Origin: Sinonovacula constricta
Taxonomy: Eukaryota; Mollusca; Bivalvia; Cardiida; Solecurtidae
Assembly: GCA_007844125.1 (NCBI GenBank)
Contig: CM017558.1
Coordinates: forward strand, 60,593,780 to 60,657,779
Length of the DNA: 64,000 bases
Reading direction: 5' to 3'
Shown here: piece by piece, positions 39,117 to 51,797 of the stretch
How positions within the stretch are numbered: position 1 is the first letter of the stretch
Layout of the letters: every line of letters starts with the position of its first letter
The notes under the pieces: generated by a model
What the model was told of the DNA's origin: nothing
What the model saw: the letters and a program-made list of their open reading frames with translations, nothing else
Database searches by the model: none
Position numbers and translations under genes: made by a program

Positions 39117-42100
39117 TAATACTTAATCGTTTGGAAAAGTAAGTTAACCATTTCTTTTGCACTTATTTAGATTTTTATATACTTATTTATGACATGAAAA
39201 TATTAATTTTAAAGGGAAACGTGAACATACGCATACCTTCAAAAGGTTCGCCTATTTATATTAAAAATAACAGTTTTCGATCGATCGATTCGTATTATTT
39301 ACCCCCGCTATACATCAAGAGTTGCCAAATGCATATCGTTTTCGATTAGAGTTCATTTTTACGACCATTCAGTAGTTGATTTGCCATAAACAAGTCAATG
39401 ATAAGAATTTGTGGGCGGTGATGAGACATGCCGATCAACACAACCTATGAATGGAAATGGTGGGTTCTAAGTTGACAGGGACTAATTAGTGATTAGACGT
39501 GGGGTTTATAACTGGCACACAATGGGGTGCCTGATTTGGCACGACATTAACCATCCTAGATCGATAAAGCAAGCAGATGATAGGGAGGAAATAGTCCACG
39601 CAGCTGGCAGAAATTAGTAACGATCCAATTTACCAAGAGTACAGCTTTTTAATTGACTTTTACGGTATTTTTTATTATTTTTTAATCAATTTATGTCTAC
39701 TTCCCAATTTCACCGAGTATTCGAATAGTTATTTTGATACTCGAGTTTGATATTCCGAGAAACCATAAAACAAATAATAAAAGCAATATCTGTTTTAACC
39801 TTGGAGATCTTTTTTCCACATAGACAATCAATAATACAACTTTTGTAAGGAATGCAAAAATTAAGTGATACAATATTCTTACATTCAAGATGTAAATAGG
39901 GAAAAGGCTTTATATTATTTTTAAATGTGTGTTTTCAATGTTGGTTTTCCATTATTCAAGTGAGTACATACGCCGCTTCTAAAACATGAATATCGTCATT
40001 AACCAATCATTGCACCGATGCAAATGATTTCAAACAAGGAGTTACCATGTTGGTTACAGATACAATTTATTAAAAGACGGCCACAATTTGAAGTTAGTGT
40101 GTCTTGGCCTAACATCAATACTAATCTTATCTTCACCCGAAGCCAGGTGCGCCGCACAAGCTGATAACAGTTCGTTGCTAACACTGCAAAATTGGAATAA
40201 AAGCGCATCTTAGAAAGTCTTGTCTTGTTAATTACAGATTGTGGGTCTTGGATACTTTTTAGAAAAGGAAACCATAATCATAAAAATTAATATCGATATG
40301 TAATAGAGACATCGATTATAAAAACATATGTAAACAGTAACTGCAGGTTTGTATCGAAGTGATGCTTTCGATTAAAGTAAATCTTCTTACTCAGGTTTAA
40401 ATATTCTAATATTATGAAACGGTAATTTAACCAACAATACAAAATAGACAGTTAAAATGTGAAAGCTGGGTACGATATTTCATGAATATCACAGGGAAAC
40501 TTTTGTTGCATGTTACTTTTGATTTTATTTCTAATTGAATACAAGTGAATATAGGCAGTGAAACGAAATTATAATAGGCCATGAGAAAACTGTCAATGGA
40601 GAAATGAGTTCTGTCGCGATATGGCGATTGACTTTGTTGAGCATTAAATTATGCTTAATTAGGGTATTAAATATATATTTACCTTAGATTAAGTTGATAT
40701 TTATTAACACAAGAAATAGGGACATTTCAGATATTTTTCTTCTTTCGTAAACCTTAATCGAATGTTATGGACTACAAGCTATGCGCTTTATCTATTTGTA
40801 TTTTTATATATACTTAATATGGTTGTTCTGCCAAATCGTTTTAAACGCTTATAAATGTTTCCAGACAGATATAAAAGTACTTAAGAACAATTTAATTATT
40901 TGCGGTAGTTACTGTTTAACGAAGTAATGGGTGGCGACTACGAAATTTAACTAAAAGCAAAGGCCACGAGTATTTTAACAATATGCATTCAAATTACGAA
41001 AACTTATTCTTTTCGGATAAAGAAATGTCAAATCAAATATACTGAGCCTTTGACCAAATGTCTTGTTCATTTAGATTAATATAATATTGGTTTCAGTGTG
41101 TGGATATCTACCGATCACGCCTCTGTCAAACCACCCTTATTAAACTCTTCTAGTCCTAAGCTTATAAAGTTTACATGGCAAAACTTGTAAACCCACTAAA
41201 ATATCGTTGTCCAGGAAAGGAATGCGTGTAGGTGTCGTGAGAAAAGAACATCAATATGTTATTTTTTATGCTACAATATTCTATCCCATATGTTTGTATC
41301 AATAATGTATTAAAATACAAAGATTTCATTTCAACCACTCGTTGCAAACAAGAGTAATAGAATTACCAATAATGTTGTTATCAAGATACATTCTAAAACA
41401 TCCATCGTAAGTGGACTATTGAGTTATTTAGTCCTTTGCGTTCTTTTCATTTGCAAAACTGCTAATGATTTCATCTACAAAAATGTTTGAACTTTTTTCG
41501 ATATGGTCAGTATCACATTGACTGTGCATAAAATAAATGAATAACGTTTAAAGCGATGTTAAAAACATGTAACGTAGCACAGACATGTTATGATAATAAT
41601 GATAAATTATTTTATCATCATCCGATTTTAGTCCAGCCATAGTTTTGACTTCGTTTTATATATTGTCACATTTATTCTGTCTGACATTACCTGGCGCCGC
41701 ATTGACCCATTTACATTAACTGTGTCTAGACTACCCTCTCTAGTCAAACGCGTTTCTTACAGTGTGCCAGAAGCTAAAATTGACAAATGATATGTGTAGC
41801 AACTGCCTAATTAAAGATAACTATCGCATTTTTAATGGTAGTATCTTGTGAGTGACAGAAATGTGTTTTTCGTTTGAAGAATAAATACACTAAGTAACAA
41901 TATAGAATAAAACACAGAAAAGACATCCATATTGTTCTCAATTTTCCATGAATATAATTCATTGGCATTTATTTGGATTTCCACTCAATTTTCGCTCTTG
42001 TTACACATTATTTTTGTAAATTAAGAAAAGATAAGTTTATGGTCAGATATAACAAAAATATGACATGACAATCAGAAAAGGAAGGACGATATTCACCGTG

Positions 42101-42244
42101 TACTTATATCAAATTAATTATTCGGATCAATCTAAAATGCAAATTCTACTTGGTACCTTAAACTTTTGGACTTTTACCTGATTTAGGTACCCATATTGTA
42201 AGATGCATATATAATGTACAGATAACAGATTGGCAAAGAAAGGT

Positions 42245-42480
42245 GTTTCAACCGGAAGCAATAGCTCAAGTGGTAGTAAAGTGCTTTGTAGTAGTGGCTT
42301 CCCTCCATACGCTCGGGGCTAGGGGAACAACATTACGTCCGACTCGTCGATGTCAGTATAATGGACCGGCCAAGTTTGGGCACCTCATAAGTGCCCCTTC
42401 TCTATAATGATAGAAATGTCGCTGCACAGTATCGGCAAAAAAAATAACGACAAATCCCATTCCTTCCCATCCCAAATTGT
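42245..42480 (+). mobile_element. SINE S2 with B-box region deleted
   Basis: Same family as 22,038-22,322: CAATAGCTCAAGTGGTAG, GTAGTAGTGGCTTCCCTCC, GTATAATGGACCGGCCAAG, GCACCTCATAAGTGCCCC, GAAATGTCGCTGCACAGTAT. Compared with that copy, 54 nt after GTGGTAG are missing, which removes the second half of the A-box region, the anticodon-like arm and the whole B box. It is absent from the corresponding place in D2 (near 53,445). Confidence 0.88.
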
Positions 42481-42514
42481 GTTTGACACGAATTCAGTTT
42501 CAGTCTTTATCATA

Positions 42515-42635
42515 GGTAAATAAGAAAAGGTCCTATCAAAATTTCCACAGATATTTAAAACTTATCTACCAGTAGACAAAGGCAAACAAAGTAAATGTAA
42601 ATGTGACAAAAACACAGAGACGAGACATAACACGT
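42515..42635 (-). repeat. Family X tail B copy
   Basis: CATAGGTAAATAAGAAAAGG, TCCTATCAAAATTTCCACAG, ATCTACCAGTAGACAAAGGC, AACAAAGTAAATGTAAATGT, GACGAGACATAACAC. It starts about 35 bp after the S2 copy. A plus-strand X fragment follows at 42,705. Confidence 0.88.
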
Positions 42636-42704
42636 TTTTTTAAGTTAAAAAACGACGATGACTTTGAAAGTACGAGTACGTTTTACCACCTAATTTTATC
42701 TGAT

Positions 42705-42775
42705 CGTTTCAAGGAGGTTACTGTCGGGTTTGCTCTTTTTGTTAAATGATTTAGTCATATTTTTTTATTCATGAT
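42705..42775 (+). repeat. Family X middle fragment
   Basis: CGTTTCAAGGAGGTTACTGT CGGGTTTGCTCTTTTTGTTAAATGA: the junction between head and tail A. Both ends are missing. It is inverted relative to the tail B copy 70 bp upstream. Confidence 0.75.
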
Positions 42776-43047
42776 TACAGCAAGGTCACTTGTGCCGTGT
42801 GGCGGTCGTAAAAACTATCCCCGTGCATGTAATCTATATTGTCATTTAATTCATCCTATAAAGATGGTTACGTATACTCCCTTTGATGATCGTTTGACTT
42901 TGGTTCCATCTTCACATTAACAGGATGCAACAACCATTAGTCTTCTCTGGTCATTATTTTCTTGACTCAACAATTTATTTTTATTTATAATCAACAATGT
43001 TTGAGTAGTTCTTCTAATTGAAATAATACATCCCTCTCTCTCTCACC

Positions 43048-43350
43048 AGGAACCCATCAGGAAGTGCAAGTGTGCCAGATGTATAGCTAATATTGACAAA
43101 AGATATATGTAGCAACGGCCTAATTTATATAACTGTGGCATTATCGGTGGTAGTATCTTAAATCACCCCGGTCGGTCCCTTTTGCTGACTGACCGTTCCA
43201 AGGCGGTAACTGTCGAGTTTGCTTTTTTTTAAATGGCTCATCAAAGATTTGTTCTTACTTTTACGCTTGGCTTGCATGTGAATACCTCTGCTCTGTGCCT
43301 TTTCAAATGTTGGTATACGTTGCAATGCTTCGTTACTTCGTCATATATTC
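43048..43350 (+). repeat. Family X copy carrying a 91-bp insert of D-unit sequence
   Basis: The X head starts at GAACCCATCAGGAAGTGCAA (about 43,049-43,068) and resumes at AAATCACCCCGGTCGGTCCC (from about 43,160), running through GGCTTGCATGTGAATACC to the terminus CATATATTCTTGTT. In between, where the X consensus has about 25 nt (GGTTAGAGCTC to CCGGTTT), lies about 91 nt matching D1 41,762-41,849 (GTGTGCCAGA, TATGTGTAGCAAC, GGTAGTATCTT). Confidence 0.8.
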
Positions 43351-45884
43351 TTGTTTATAATTAATTGCAGTAGAAAGAGTATTCGATGGTAACATATAAC
43401 AAATCTAATAATATCAAACACTATTGTTAAAACGTGCCTAGTCTGGCGACACTTTATGGCCATAAGCTTTGGTCTTTGAAAGCCGTTTGTATGTCGACAA
43501 GAAAATTTTAGTAGGAAATAAGCTGCTAAAGTCTGTATCTGCTGAACGAGATTAAAGAACAACTGAGAAAGATAGGTTGTATTAAAAAGTCAAAGAAAAA
43601 TATTGGCATTATAACATTAACTTAACAAAATATATAATGTATTCACCAGTTAACATGGTACAACTCATGATTTAGTCGCAGCCCTGTGGAAAGACAGGCC
43701 ATTGTAATGCACAACATTTTATATTTTCTTATGCCAAACAATACATACAGGCCATTTATTATAATAGGTTTCCGTTGCAATGTTATGCAAATAGAAAATC
43801 AATATTTAATAGTTCAATTTGCCTTTCCGATATTTTGCAATGAAGAATCATAATTCACGTTGTTTATCGCTAAAATCATTTTAAAATACACATTAAATAA
43901 AACAGAAAGTGCATGTAAGATCATCCTGTATTTATTAAATTATTAGGTTTCAATTAGTCTTATTATAGTCTTCTAAATTTGAAAAGTGTCACTAGAATCA
44001 CTTTTCTATGAACATTTATTTTTTATAAAAACAATACACTTCTAATTTAGTCCGATTTTGTTACTTTGCTTTATGCCTTTTGTTGTTATCTTCAGAACAG
44101 TTAAGTCTACATAAATGCATTTCCTAAACAATGTTAAATAAGTTAAGCTTTAAAATATCTATTCTGCAACTTTCAACATCACATTTTGCCATTTTGTTTG
44201 TTTGTTTGTTTGGTTTTTGCTATGCTCTATTTCTTCATATAATGGAGATTGTCAAGTCAAACAAATTGTATTTAATTTTACTCGTCAGAAAAAAAATGCA
44301 AAAGAACATAGATTGCCACACAACTTATAATGACGAACTACATCTTGCTGGACAAAGTAAAGTGTACATAAACTACAAATGAAACAGTTTCCAACAAAGG
44401 GTCGTTTTCCTGTATTTTTATCACCATGATTGGATGTTATTTTTTAATTCTAGTAGAAACTGGATTTCAACTGGATGTTGAAGTTTGTTTAAGTACTATA
44501 CATCAATTTTTTATTGAATCTCCTTTTTATTTTTTCATACGAAAAGCAGATCTTGTGACTATCTTAAAAATTGTAGAACCCAAACCGATGTTAAGGTAAC
44601 ATCAAAATCCAACGTACAGATTAATAAACAATCAAATACTATCTTCGGCATATAGCTTATCTGAATAATTAATGTTGTGAACGTGAGGAATATTAACTTG
44701 ATTTAAATGTGTGTTGATCCGAAAGTGCTTACTGAAACACTATTATCTTACGCGATCAAGAATAACTATATAAATCGAAAAGGAAAGTATACAGTTGTAA
44801 GTTGTTAAAACATCACATACCGTTATCATATACAATCAAGTCAAAGTCACTTACATTTCCAATTAAAATAAATTATAATTTCTTTCCAGAAGAAAAAAAA
44901 AACATCTTTACCTTGCATGAAACTATATGCTCAGAAAAAGCTAATAAAAACTGTCACAAATATTGCAAAATTGATTTTCCATAACAATGGCAACTTTGAG
45001 GGAACTAACTTGTGAATAAAAGAAAGTGTCTTTATTGGCCTACTGGTTTCTTTTAATATTTTATTTTTAAATTTAATCTTTTATTATTTTATCATTTTGA
45101 TCTAAACCTTTGTTTAGCACGTTTCTTTGTTTTACTTATGGACTTTAAGCTCCTTAATCTCCAAATAACGACAAATATCAAACGACTTAATAATATGAAA
45201 TTTACATTTATGCTGATTATAGGTTTTCTTAATTTTGTAACGAACTTCATAAAATAATTAACTTTCAAAAAATATTTTAGCAGATAGTTATCGAAATATA
45301 GAAACATTTGCTTGTTTGCAAGTCAAATGACATACCTTCTATCACAGTCAGACAGAAATAAGTTGTCTGCTGTAGTAAAGTGTGTTTAATGAAAAAATTG
45401 CAAAGGCATTTTTTTCAGTAAACAAACATTAGCATGCACCCTTTAGAAAGGGAATGAAATTACATCCTTTATAGGACTATATATCCACATGATAGCACCA
45501 TGCTCTGAGATCACAGTTGATAGGGTCAGAAACCACATGGTGTGTGGACTTATTCAGAGGTGTCATACATGTAATGGGACAGGTCAAGGACGTTAGTGAC
45601 GATAAGCTTGATGAACAGGTGCTTATATCACTAACATTGGTCAGCAGGTATAACTGAAATCTTAATGACCTCGCGAAAATGTCGTGGTGATAATAATTTG
45701 CATTCAAATGGTGATAAATGCCTTAATGATTGACAGTCTAAACATATAAATATATGTGATATATGAGATAACCATGTGGATATGTTTTAGTTTATGTACA
45801 TGTATTATTTCAATGAATCTGATAAACCAGGTAAACACATTCTCTCTATTTTATTTAATTGTTTCATAAAAGACAACAATAAGA

Positions 45885-46000
45885 TATGATAAAAGCGTCG
45901 GTTTGTGAAACACCCCTCGTAAAAGACAGCTCCCAGTCGTACTTTACAAAGAATTTTATGATGACATGATCGGAAAATAACCACATACCAGAGACGAAAA
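45885..46000 (+). repeat. Block A, copy in D2
   Basis: GATAAAAGCGTCGGTTTGTG, TCGTAAAAGACAGCTCCCAG, AAAGAATTTTATGATGACAT, GATCGGAAAATAACCACATA. The GGCATG of the other copies has become GACATG. The 75-codon minus-strand frame here is not conserved in the other A copies. Confidence 0.78.
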
Positions 46001-47251
46001 TTGAGACGGTATGTAACATAGACCCTGCACATGTTTGAATTCTGCTTTTTGTATCATTGTACAATTTATTTTCTAGTAGTGTCTCTCGTAAATAACTTGA
46101 GACTTTTCAGAATATATTTCGATGTTACAAATTTACGTTCTGTGCAGCAACAAAACAAATAAATATCGTATACGTAAGTGCGGGTGCGTGCGTGCTTTTG
46201 AGCGATCATTTGTCTATGTGTCTGTGGCAGTCGATGTTGGTTGTGTCGGTATGAGTATTGGTGTGGCATATCTAGTTGTTATCATTAGAAATAACTACAC
46301 GTTAATTTTGATTTTAGCCAGGAGAAAATGTACTGTTATGCTCTTTTACTAGATCTATACAATCTAACAAATCATGAAACCGAATTTTACGGTCAATCAA
46401 ACACATGTTAACGCAAATACTCTGGTCATCTTCTAACGTAAACATAATTGGTGACTACGCCTTAATTTAATTTATAAGTTACTTTATGATCTATTTTATG
46501 GTCTATAATATTGTATCAACTTTAATCTCGAGTGTCCATAGACCATATAATTTTTAGTTTTCTCCACCAATATTGTGGTAGCTCTGAATTATTATTGTTT
46601 TATTATTCGTTTATTCCGCTTGGAAGCTCTGCAATAAATGTCGGCTACATTCCTCATTGATTTTCATACATACAACAGTTTATAAAGTGTGTGGATTTAA
46701 TATTTGGACTAGCTTAGAAAAACATCGTACCAAAGTAAGACCTGAAGGGGTTGCGATTTTGGATGCTAAGAAAGGACAGGATAAAATCTGACTATCATTG
46801 ATCAAAGAATAAGTTTATTTTGATGACAACTCAACAACTAGATTACTTGGAGGACGTAAAAACCAAAGGGGAATATACAAATCCTAAAAATACCTGGCTG
46901 GTTACACTTTTCTACTCTGTTCTTGCCATTCCTTATAACCTTGGTTTGCATCGATAAAACTTCTCGAAGAATAAAGCTTTAATAACATGTTGAAAGCCCA
47001 TCAGTCATTGCTGGCTGTGGTAGCTTGATTGTAGAAGAACAGGAAATGAGAAGAAAACAACAGGCTTAAAAATGCCGCGGCTGTCGTTTAATATGCCCTG
47101 ACTATTAATGATAATGTATAGAATGTGATCAGCTGAATCAAATCGTTTACATTTAAACATAAAATCAAATGACTTCTTTGTGAAGTTCACAAAGAGATGC
47201 ATAACAGGCCATTCCTCCATTGAAAATATTTATTTTAGTAGGGTTCTTTAG

Positions 47252-47347
47252 ATTCTCTACGAGACTCGGGACTACGAGTCTGCAATAACAAGAAATTACA
47301 CTCTTAGATGTTGTTTTGTCAATCCTGTTTCTCACTTGTTATTATGA
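47252..47347 (+). other. Conserved 96-bp core of D2
   Basis: Counterpart of 38,661-38,756. It is preceded by GGGTTCTTTAG, a weaker acceptor than in D1. The open frame has the same length and the same TGA stop. See the D1 entry for the argument against coding. Confidence 0.4.
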
Positions 47348-47639
47348 CGACTTGCTAAAAATGCGATTGACGTTAAATAATTAGGTACGTTCGATCTTGG
47401 TCTCATAAAATATCTTAATGTGTGTTTGCAAAATATTAATTTTAAATATAAAATGTCAGAAATAAATGTCGCTGTGATATAAATTCAATCTGTTTTTAGT
47501 GTGAAAGCATTTCTAATGTTTATATATTATGTAGACAGATATAATTCATTCGAAAGAGTAATATTCATCGTGCATATTATGGTCATAGGTTTATACAAAA
47601 TAATAATTTCATAATGATTCATCAACATGTTTACTGAAC

Positions 47640-47935
47640 CTGCTAGCGCAATATGCATAGCGTCGGCCCAGGTTCCGGGACCCATATTCGATACCGGGTA
47701 ACGACGTACGAAAGTCTTTTAGAAGTTAGTGGCATAGCTGCCTTGCTATAGCTCTAGCAAATGTAATGGTATGTGTAAAGATGATATAACTGAGTTATCA
47801 AATTTTTAAGACATGACATAAATAGTAAAGCCAGCACTTTATATGCCTTATGGGGTCACCGTCTCCAAATAAACTAAAATACTGTTTGTATCACTATGCC
47901 CCCCCCCCCCCCCCACCCCCGACAAACAAATTTAT
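47640..47935 (+). mobile_element. SINE S1, decayed full-length copy with poly-C tract
   Basis: Head GAACCTGCTAGCGCAATATG CATAGCGTCGG; B-box region decayed (CATATTCGATACCGGG); body with GTACGAAAGTCTTTTAGAAG, TTGCTATAGCTCTAGC, GGTCACCGTCTCCAAATAAA. It then runs into a poly-C tract (47,899-47,920) and GACAAACAAA. The GTGTTCACGGCATGC part of the body is lost. Position matches the D1 relic at 39,082. Confidence 0.82.
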
Positions 47936-48633
47936 TTTACTATGCTGATTCTTGAAAGTCTAACTGGACTCAGTCGCAATAGGTACGTTGAAGACGAATG
48001 TACTTAACATTAGATTTGTTCAAACAGTATTCATCAGTGTTTTAAGAAATATAGTGTATACTGAGCTTTCGACTAGATGGCCATTTGGTTAGATCATTTA
48101 GCTTAAAAGGTTGGACATGCATTTATAATGGTGCTTAATTTTTATTCGTATTTTTAAGGCCATGTTGAAGTTTATCTAACAAAGTGGTTATGTCTGTCAT
48201 ATAATCTTTTTTTCTGCAGAATTAACAATAAAAGCAACATTTATAATAACACTGAAACAGAAACATCATCCAACAAATATAATGTAATTAGAAAAAAATA
48301 TCATAACGAGTGCCGAAAATTGCCGAGCATTTTTAAAACGGAAAAATCCTCAATTTTCTTCTTTTAACGGACGAAATATTTATTCCGGTTTAAGGTAATA
48401 AGTATTTTAATAATTACTATGCTGAGTAAATTATACTAATTGGTTTGGAACGTGTTAACTATTTGTAGACATCGCAGAAATGATTCAGTTGTAGAGTCTA
48501 CGTGATATCGTTTACACAAATGAACATTTCAAAAAGTGTTACCCTTATTTGTTATGCCGTCTCTTAGTATTTTGCTGAAGACATAATTCAGACTTTAGAG
48601 CAAAGCTGTTGGAAGCCTTTTCATCGTCATCTT

Positions 48634-48647
48634 CCCGCTCCTGCGGG
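48634..48647. other. Short GC hairpin
   Basis: CCCGC TCCT GCGGG forms a 5-bp GC stem with a 4-nt loop in AT-rich surroundings. No gene ends nearby, so a terminator reading is not supported. Confidence 0.35.
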
Positions 48648-49640
48648 TTGACATTTAACAATAGACACTGGCAGAACCAATGTGATTTGAAATTACTCGT
48701 TTGCTGAGCAATCAAATTATAGGTGGTATTTTGAAGCTAATTGATCCTACCTTTACTTTATGATAAATTAAGCCTCTATGTTTGCCTTTTTTGTACACGA
48801 TGTAGAATTTTACATCGACAAAATAGGAATACATCGAAATATCTGAAGATTTGAAGGTCATTTCAGATCACGCATCTTTTTAAAACCATGTCTGTTTTAG
48901 GCATATACTTTTGCAACTTTATGGTTTGAGACATTTTGTAATAAAACCAGAGTATTGTTAGAGTCCGGTGATGTTGCAATTTACTAAAACAAAATATTAC
49001 ATTTACCCGTCGCAACCCGATGATATCAACCTAATTATGTCATGTTATCATGTAACAAGAGAATATTGTCAATTTTAGGTATACGTAAACTTTACTCGCT
49101 TATAAACTTCCACTGTACATCTAATATTTGCACTACTAGCACTATATCTTTACTCTATGGTACAAGTAAGAAGAACTGAACCATCTGTTGTTATCGCTGT
49201 GCTAATTATTATTGTGCTGATCAAAAACATTGTTCGTAATATTTGGCTGTGAAAACTTCCACTCATATGTATGTAAATACCTTGTTTAACGTATAGGGTA
49301 GTGCCTTCCTGCCTCCTGGTGCCCATAAATGTATCACATTATATCGGTTAGGATAAATGATATCATCGTCATTTTATGTCACTGTCACAGATGTATTATA
49401 ACAAAACAAATATGCATTCACGTCATTTCAATAAGCAACAATCGATTTGACCATTCATGTTTATTATTTATCTATGTCTTTCTATAACATCATTGTTGCT
49501 TAGTCCGTATGTAGAGAATGCATATATTAACACCACCTCTTCTTCCGCCAAACCTAAAATTGATCGGAATTGACATTTGTGTTTGTGGAACTGTTCCCTA
49601 TGCTGTACTTGTTTTGTGCCCCTGTTGAAATAAAAGTATT

Positions 49641-49678
49641 TGTCTATCTGTTTGTCTGTCTTTCTGTCTGTCTGTCTT

Positions 49679-49720
<42 letters not shown>

Positions 49721-49729
49721 CATCCGTCC

Positions 49730-49761
<32 letters not shown>

Positions 49762-49770
49762 TGTCCGTCC

Positions 49771-49806
<36 letters not shown>

Positions 49807-49826
49807 GACTGTCTGTCTGACAGACA
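49641..49826. repeat. (TGTC)n microsatellite with CCGT variants
   Basis: Tetranucleotide array with TTTC, CATC and CCGT variant units, including two near-identical GTCCGTCCGTCTG islands (about 49,725 and 49,765) that suggest internal duplication. It sits just 5' of the D2 block whose D1 counterpart (39,550) has no such array. Frames rich in Cys/Leu/Ser/Val or Asp/Arg/Gln/Thr are artefacts. Confidence 0.96.
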
Positions 49827-50479
49827 CTAAGCATCCGAGATCGATAAGGCAAGCAAATGTTATTTTAGTTATTTTCGTCAAATTGTATCTGTTTCCCCAT
49901 TTCACAGACTACTGGAATAGTGATACTCGGATTTCGATTGAGAACTCGTTGACATCACTAAGACAAACGCATATCTTTTTATAATGGCATTTTTGCACGT
50001 AGAGAGCTAATATAAATCATTTACGTTAGTAAAGCAAAAATTGAGTGATGCAATAGTATTACTTTAAAGAAGTTGGTGGATATTGTGTCTTTATTTTCAC
50101 ATTGGTTGCTCTTCAAAAATAAAAGCAAAATACATATAGACAGGTGATCATGCTTCTTAATTGAACCTTGGTTACATATCACCGAATTTGTTGTCCTTAC
50201 ACATTCAAACACAAACCTATTTATGTTAGAACCATTGGTCAGTATTTTGGACGTTTTACAATGAATTTAACAAAACCGTACGCTTCATTCTTATTCAACA
50301 ACTGCCATAGTCATGAAATATTCACATTCAAAATGCCACCATATAGGAATAGAAAGAAAACGCTAAAAATGTTATTTGCCATACCTTTTCTTTGATATTT
50401 CTTCCATCAATTGAGTTTCTATGTTTGATTGAATTTAAAAATGCATTGGATATATACTCTGGAAACTTTAAGTGGATAA

Positions 50480-50745
50480 GAACATATGACAAAGTATGAG
50501 CATTGCAACATATACTAAACCACGAAAAGGCACAGGACAAAGGCACAACTTTTCACATGTGTAAATGTTAGAAAAGAAACTGTGATGAGTCATTTAACAA
50601 AAATAGCAAACCCATCAGTTACCGCCTTCTTACGGTCAGTCGGCAAAAGGACCGACTGGGGTGCTTAAACCAGTTTTATAGAGCTCTAACTTCACACTTC
50701 CTGAGGGGGGTTCTCAAATGCAATTAATGAAAAGAACACCGATCC
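50480..50745 (-). repeat. Family X copy, full-length (tail A), D2-specific
   Basis: From ATAAGAACATATGACAAAGT through CATTGCAACATATACTAAAC, GTGATGAGTCATTTAACAAA, CGGTCAGTCGGCAAAAGGAC, CGACTGGGGTGCTTAAACC and TAGAGCTCTAACTTCACAC to CTTCCTGAGGGGGGTTCTC and the AATTAATGAAAAG extension. It falls between D2 blocks that are adjacent in D1 (around 39,915), so it is a post-duplication insertion. Confidence 0.9.
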
Positions 50746-51797
50746 ATCTGAATATAAAATATCCAAGCGATGCCGTTTTCTTATTATATTATGTTATTGC
50801 CAAACAAGGATAGTATCCGTCTAGATGAATTGCTGAATAAGTAAAATGTTTAGACATAAATACAAACAATAACTGTAAAACGTGCTGGAACTTGACATTG
50901 CAATTTTAAATCTCTTACATTGGAAGCTATTTATCTATTTACATGGTTTACCGTTTCAAAATACTTTATTCCAAATAAAAGAAAACTGAATAGTTATATC
51001 CATTGCTTTTTCATTAGAAAACGTTAGCAAAAAATTTGTTTAGCACAAATTATTTTGTCTTATCTTATAAATTGCAATTAAAGTGTGTGTGTTTTTATTA
51101 TTTTCAATGAGTGTATATTTTAAATGCTCACTTTCCATAATTCACAGGCGTACACACGCACCTCTTAACTGTAAAACACGAATATTGTCATTGAATCGAT
51201 CAATTCACAGACACAAAGGTTTTCAAAGAAGGAACCACCATGTTGGTTACAAATACGATTTATTGAAAATCTGCTACAATTTGAACTTAATGTGTCTTGG
51301 CCTATCATCAATACGAATTATTCTCACATGAAGCCAGATGCACAACATATGCTGATAAAAGTTTGTCGTTAACTCTGCAAAATTGAAAACACATCTTGGA
51401 AGGTCCTGCCTTGTTAATGACAAGTGTGTCTCGATTGCCCGAATTACTTTTTAGAAAAGGAAAACAGACTTATTTATATGAATATGTAGTAGAAACATTG
51501 ATTGTATAGCATCTGTAAACAGTAAATATAGGTCTCTATCGAGGTGATGCTTTGGATTCAAGTAAACTCAGATTTAAATATGTTGTCCAAATTATGAAAC
51601 GGTAATTCAACAAATACAAATTTGACAACCAACTGAAATGTGAAAACTATATACATTATACCATGAATGTCCAAGGAAACTGTTTGTTGTTACTTTTATT
51701 CTTATTTTCAAATGAGTACATGCAATGGACACAAATTATTTTACGCAATGTGAGACAACTGTCATCGTAGGAATGTATTGATGTTCATTGGTTTCGT

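Larger units (their letters stand above)
35190..44950 (+). repeat. Large tandem duplication, copy D1
   Basis: Collinear with D2 (45,420-56,800). Matching blocks, D1 to D2: 35,195-35,355 to 45,425-45,565; block A 35,640 to 45,885; 35,945-36,225 to 46,160-46,490; 37,960-38,160 to 46,595-46,790; 38,285-38,775 to 46,890-47,365 (best conserved); 39,550-39,900 to 49,830-50,070; 39,930-40,260 to 51,090-51,430; 40,290-40,920 to 51,480-52,230 (interrupted); 41,160-41,500 to 52,490-52,840; 41,720-42,230 to 52,860-53,440; 43,350-43,480 to 55,130-55,250; 43,660-43,760 to 55,930-56,015; 44,420-44,680 to 56,320-56,590; about 44,830 to about 56,755. No conserved coding frame was found in any of them. Confidence 0.8.

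Noticed and set aside
43341..46350. Several short frames of 60-83 codons on both strands
   Set aside because: They fall in D1/D2 blocks and are not conserved between the two copies.
49468..49984. Overlapping open frames of 84-145 codons on both strands
   Set aside because: They are translations of the (TGTC)n array; low-complexity residues only.
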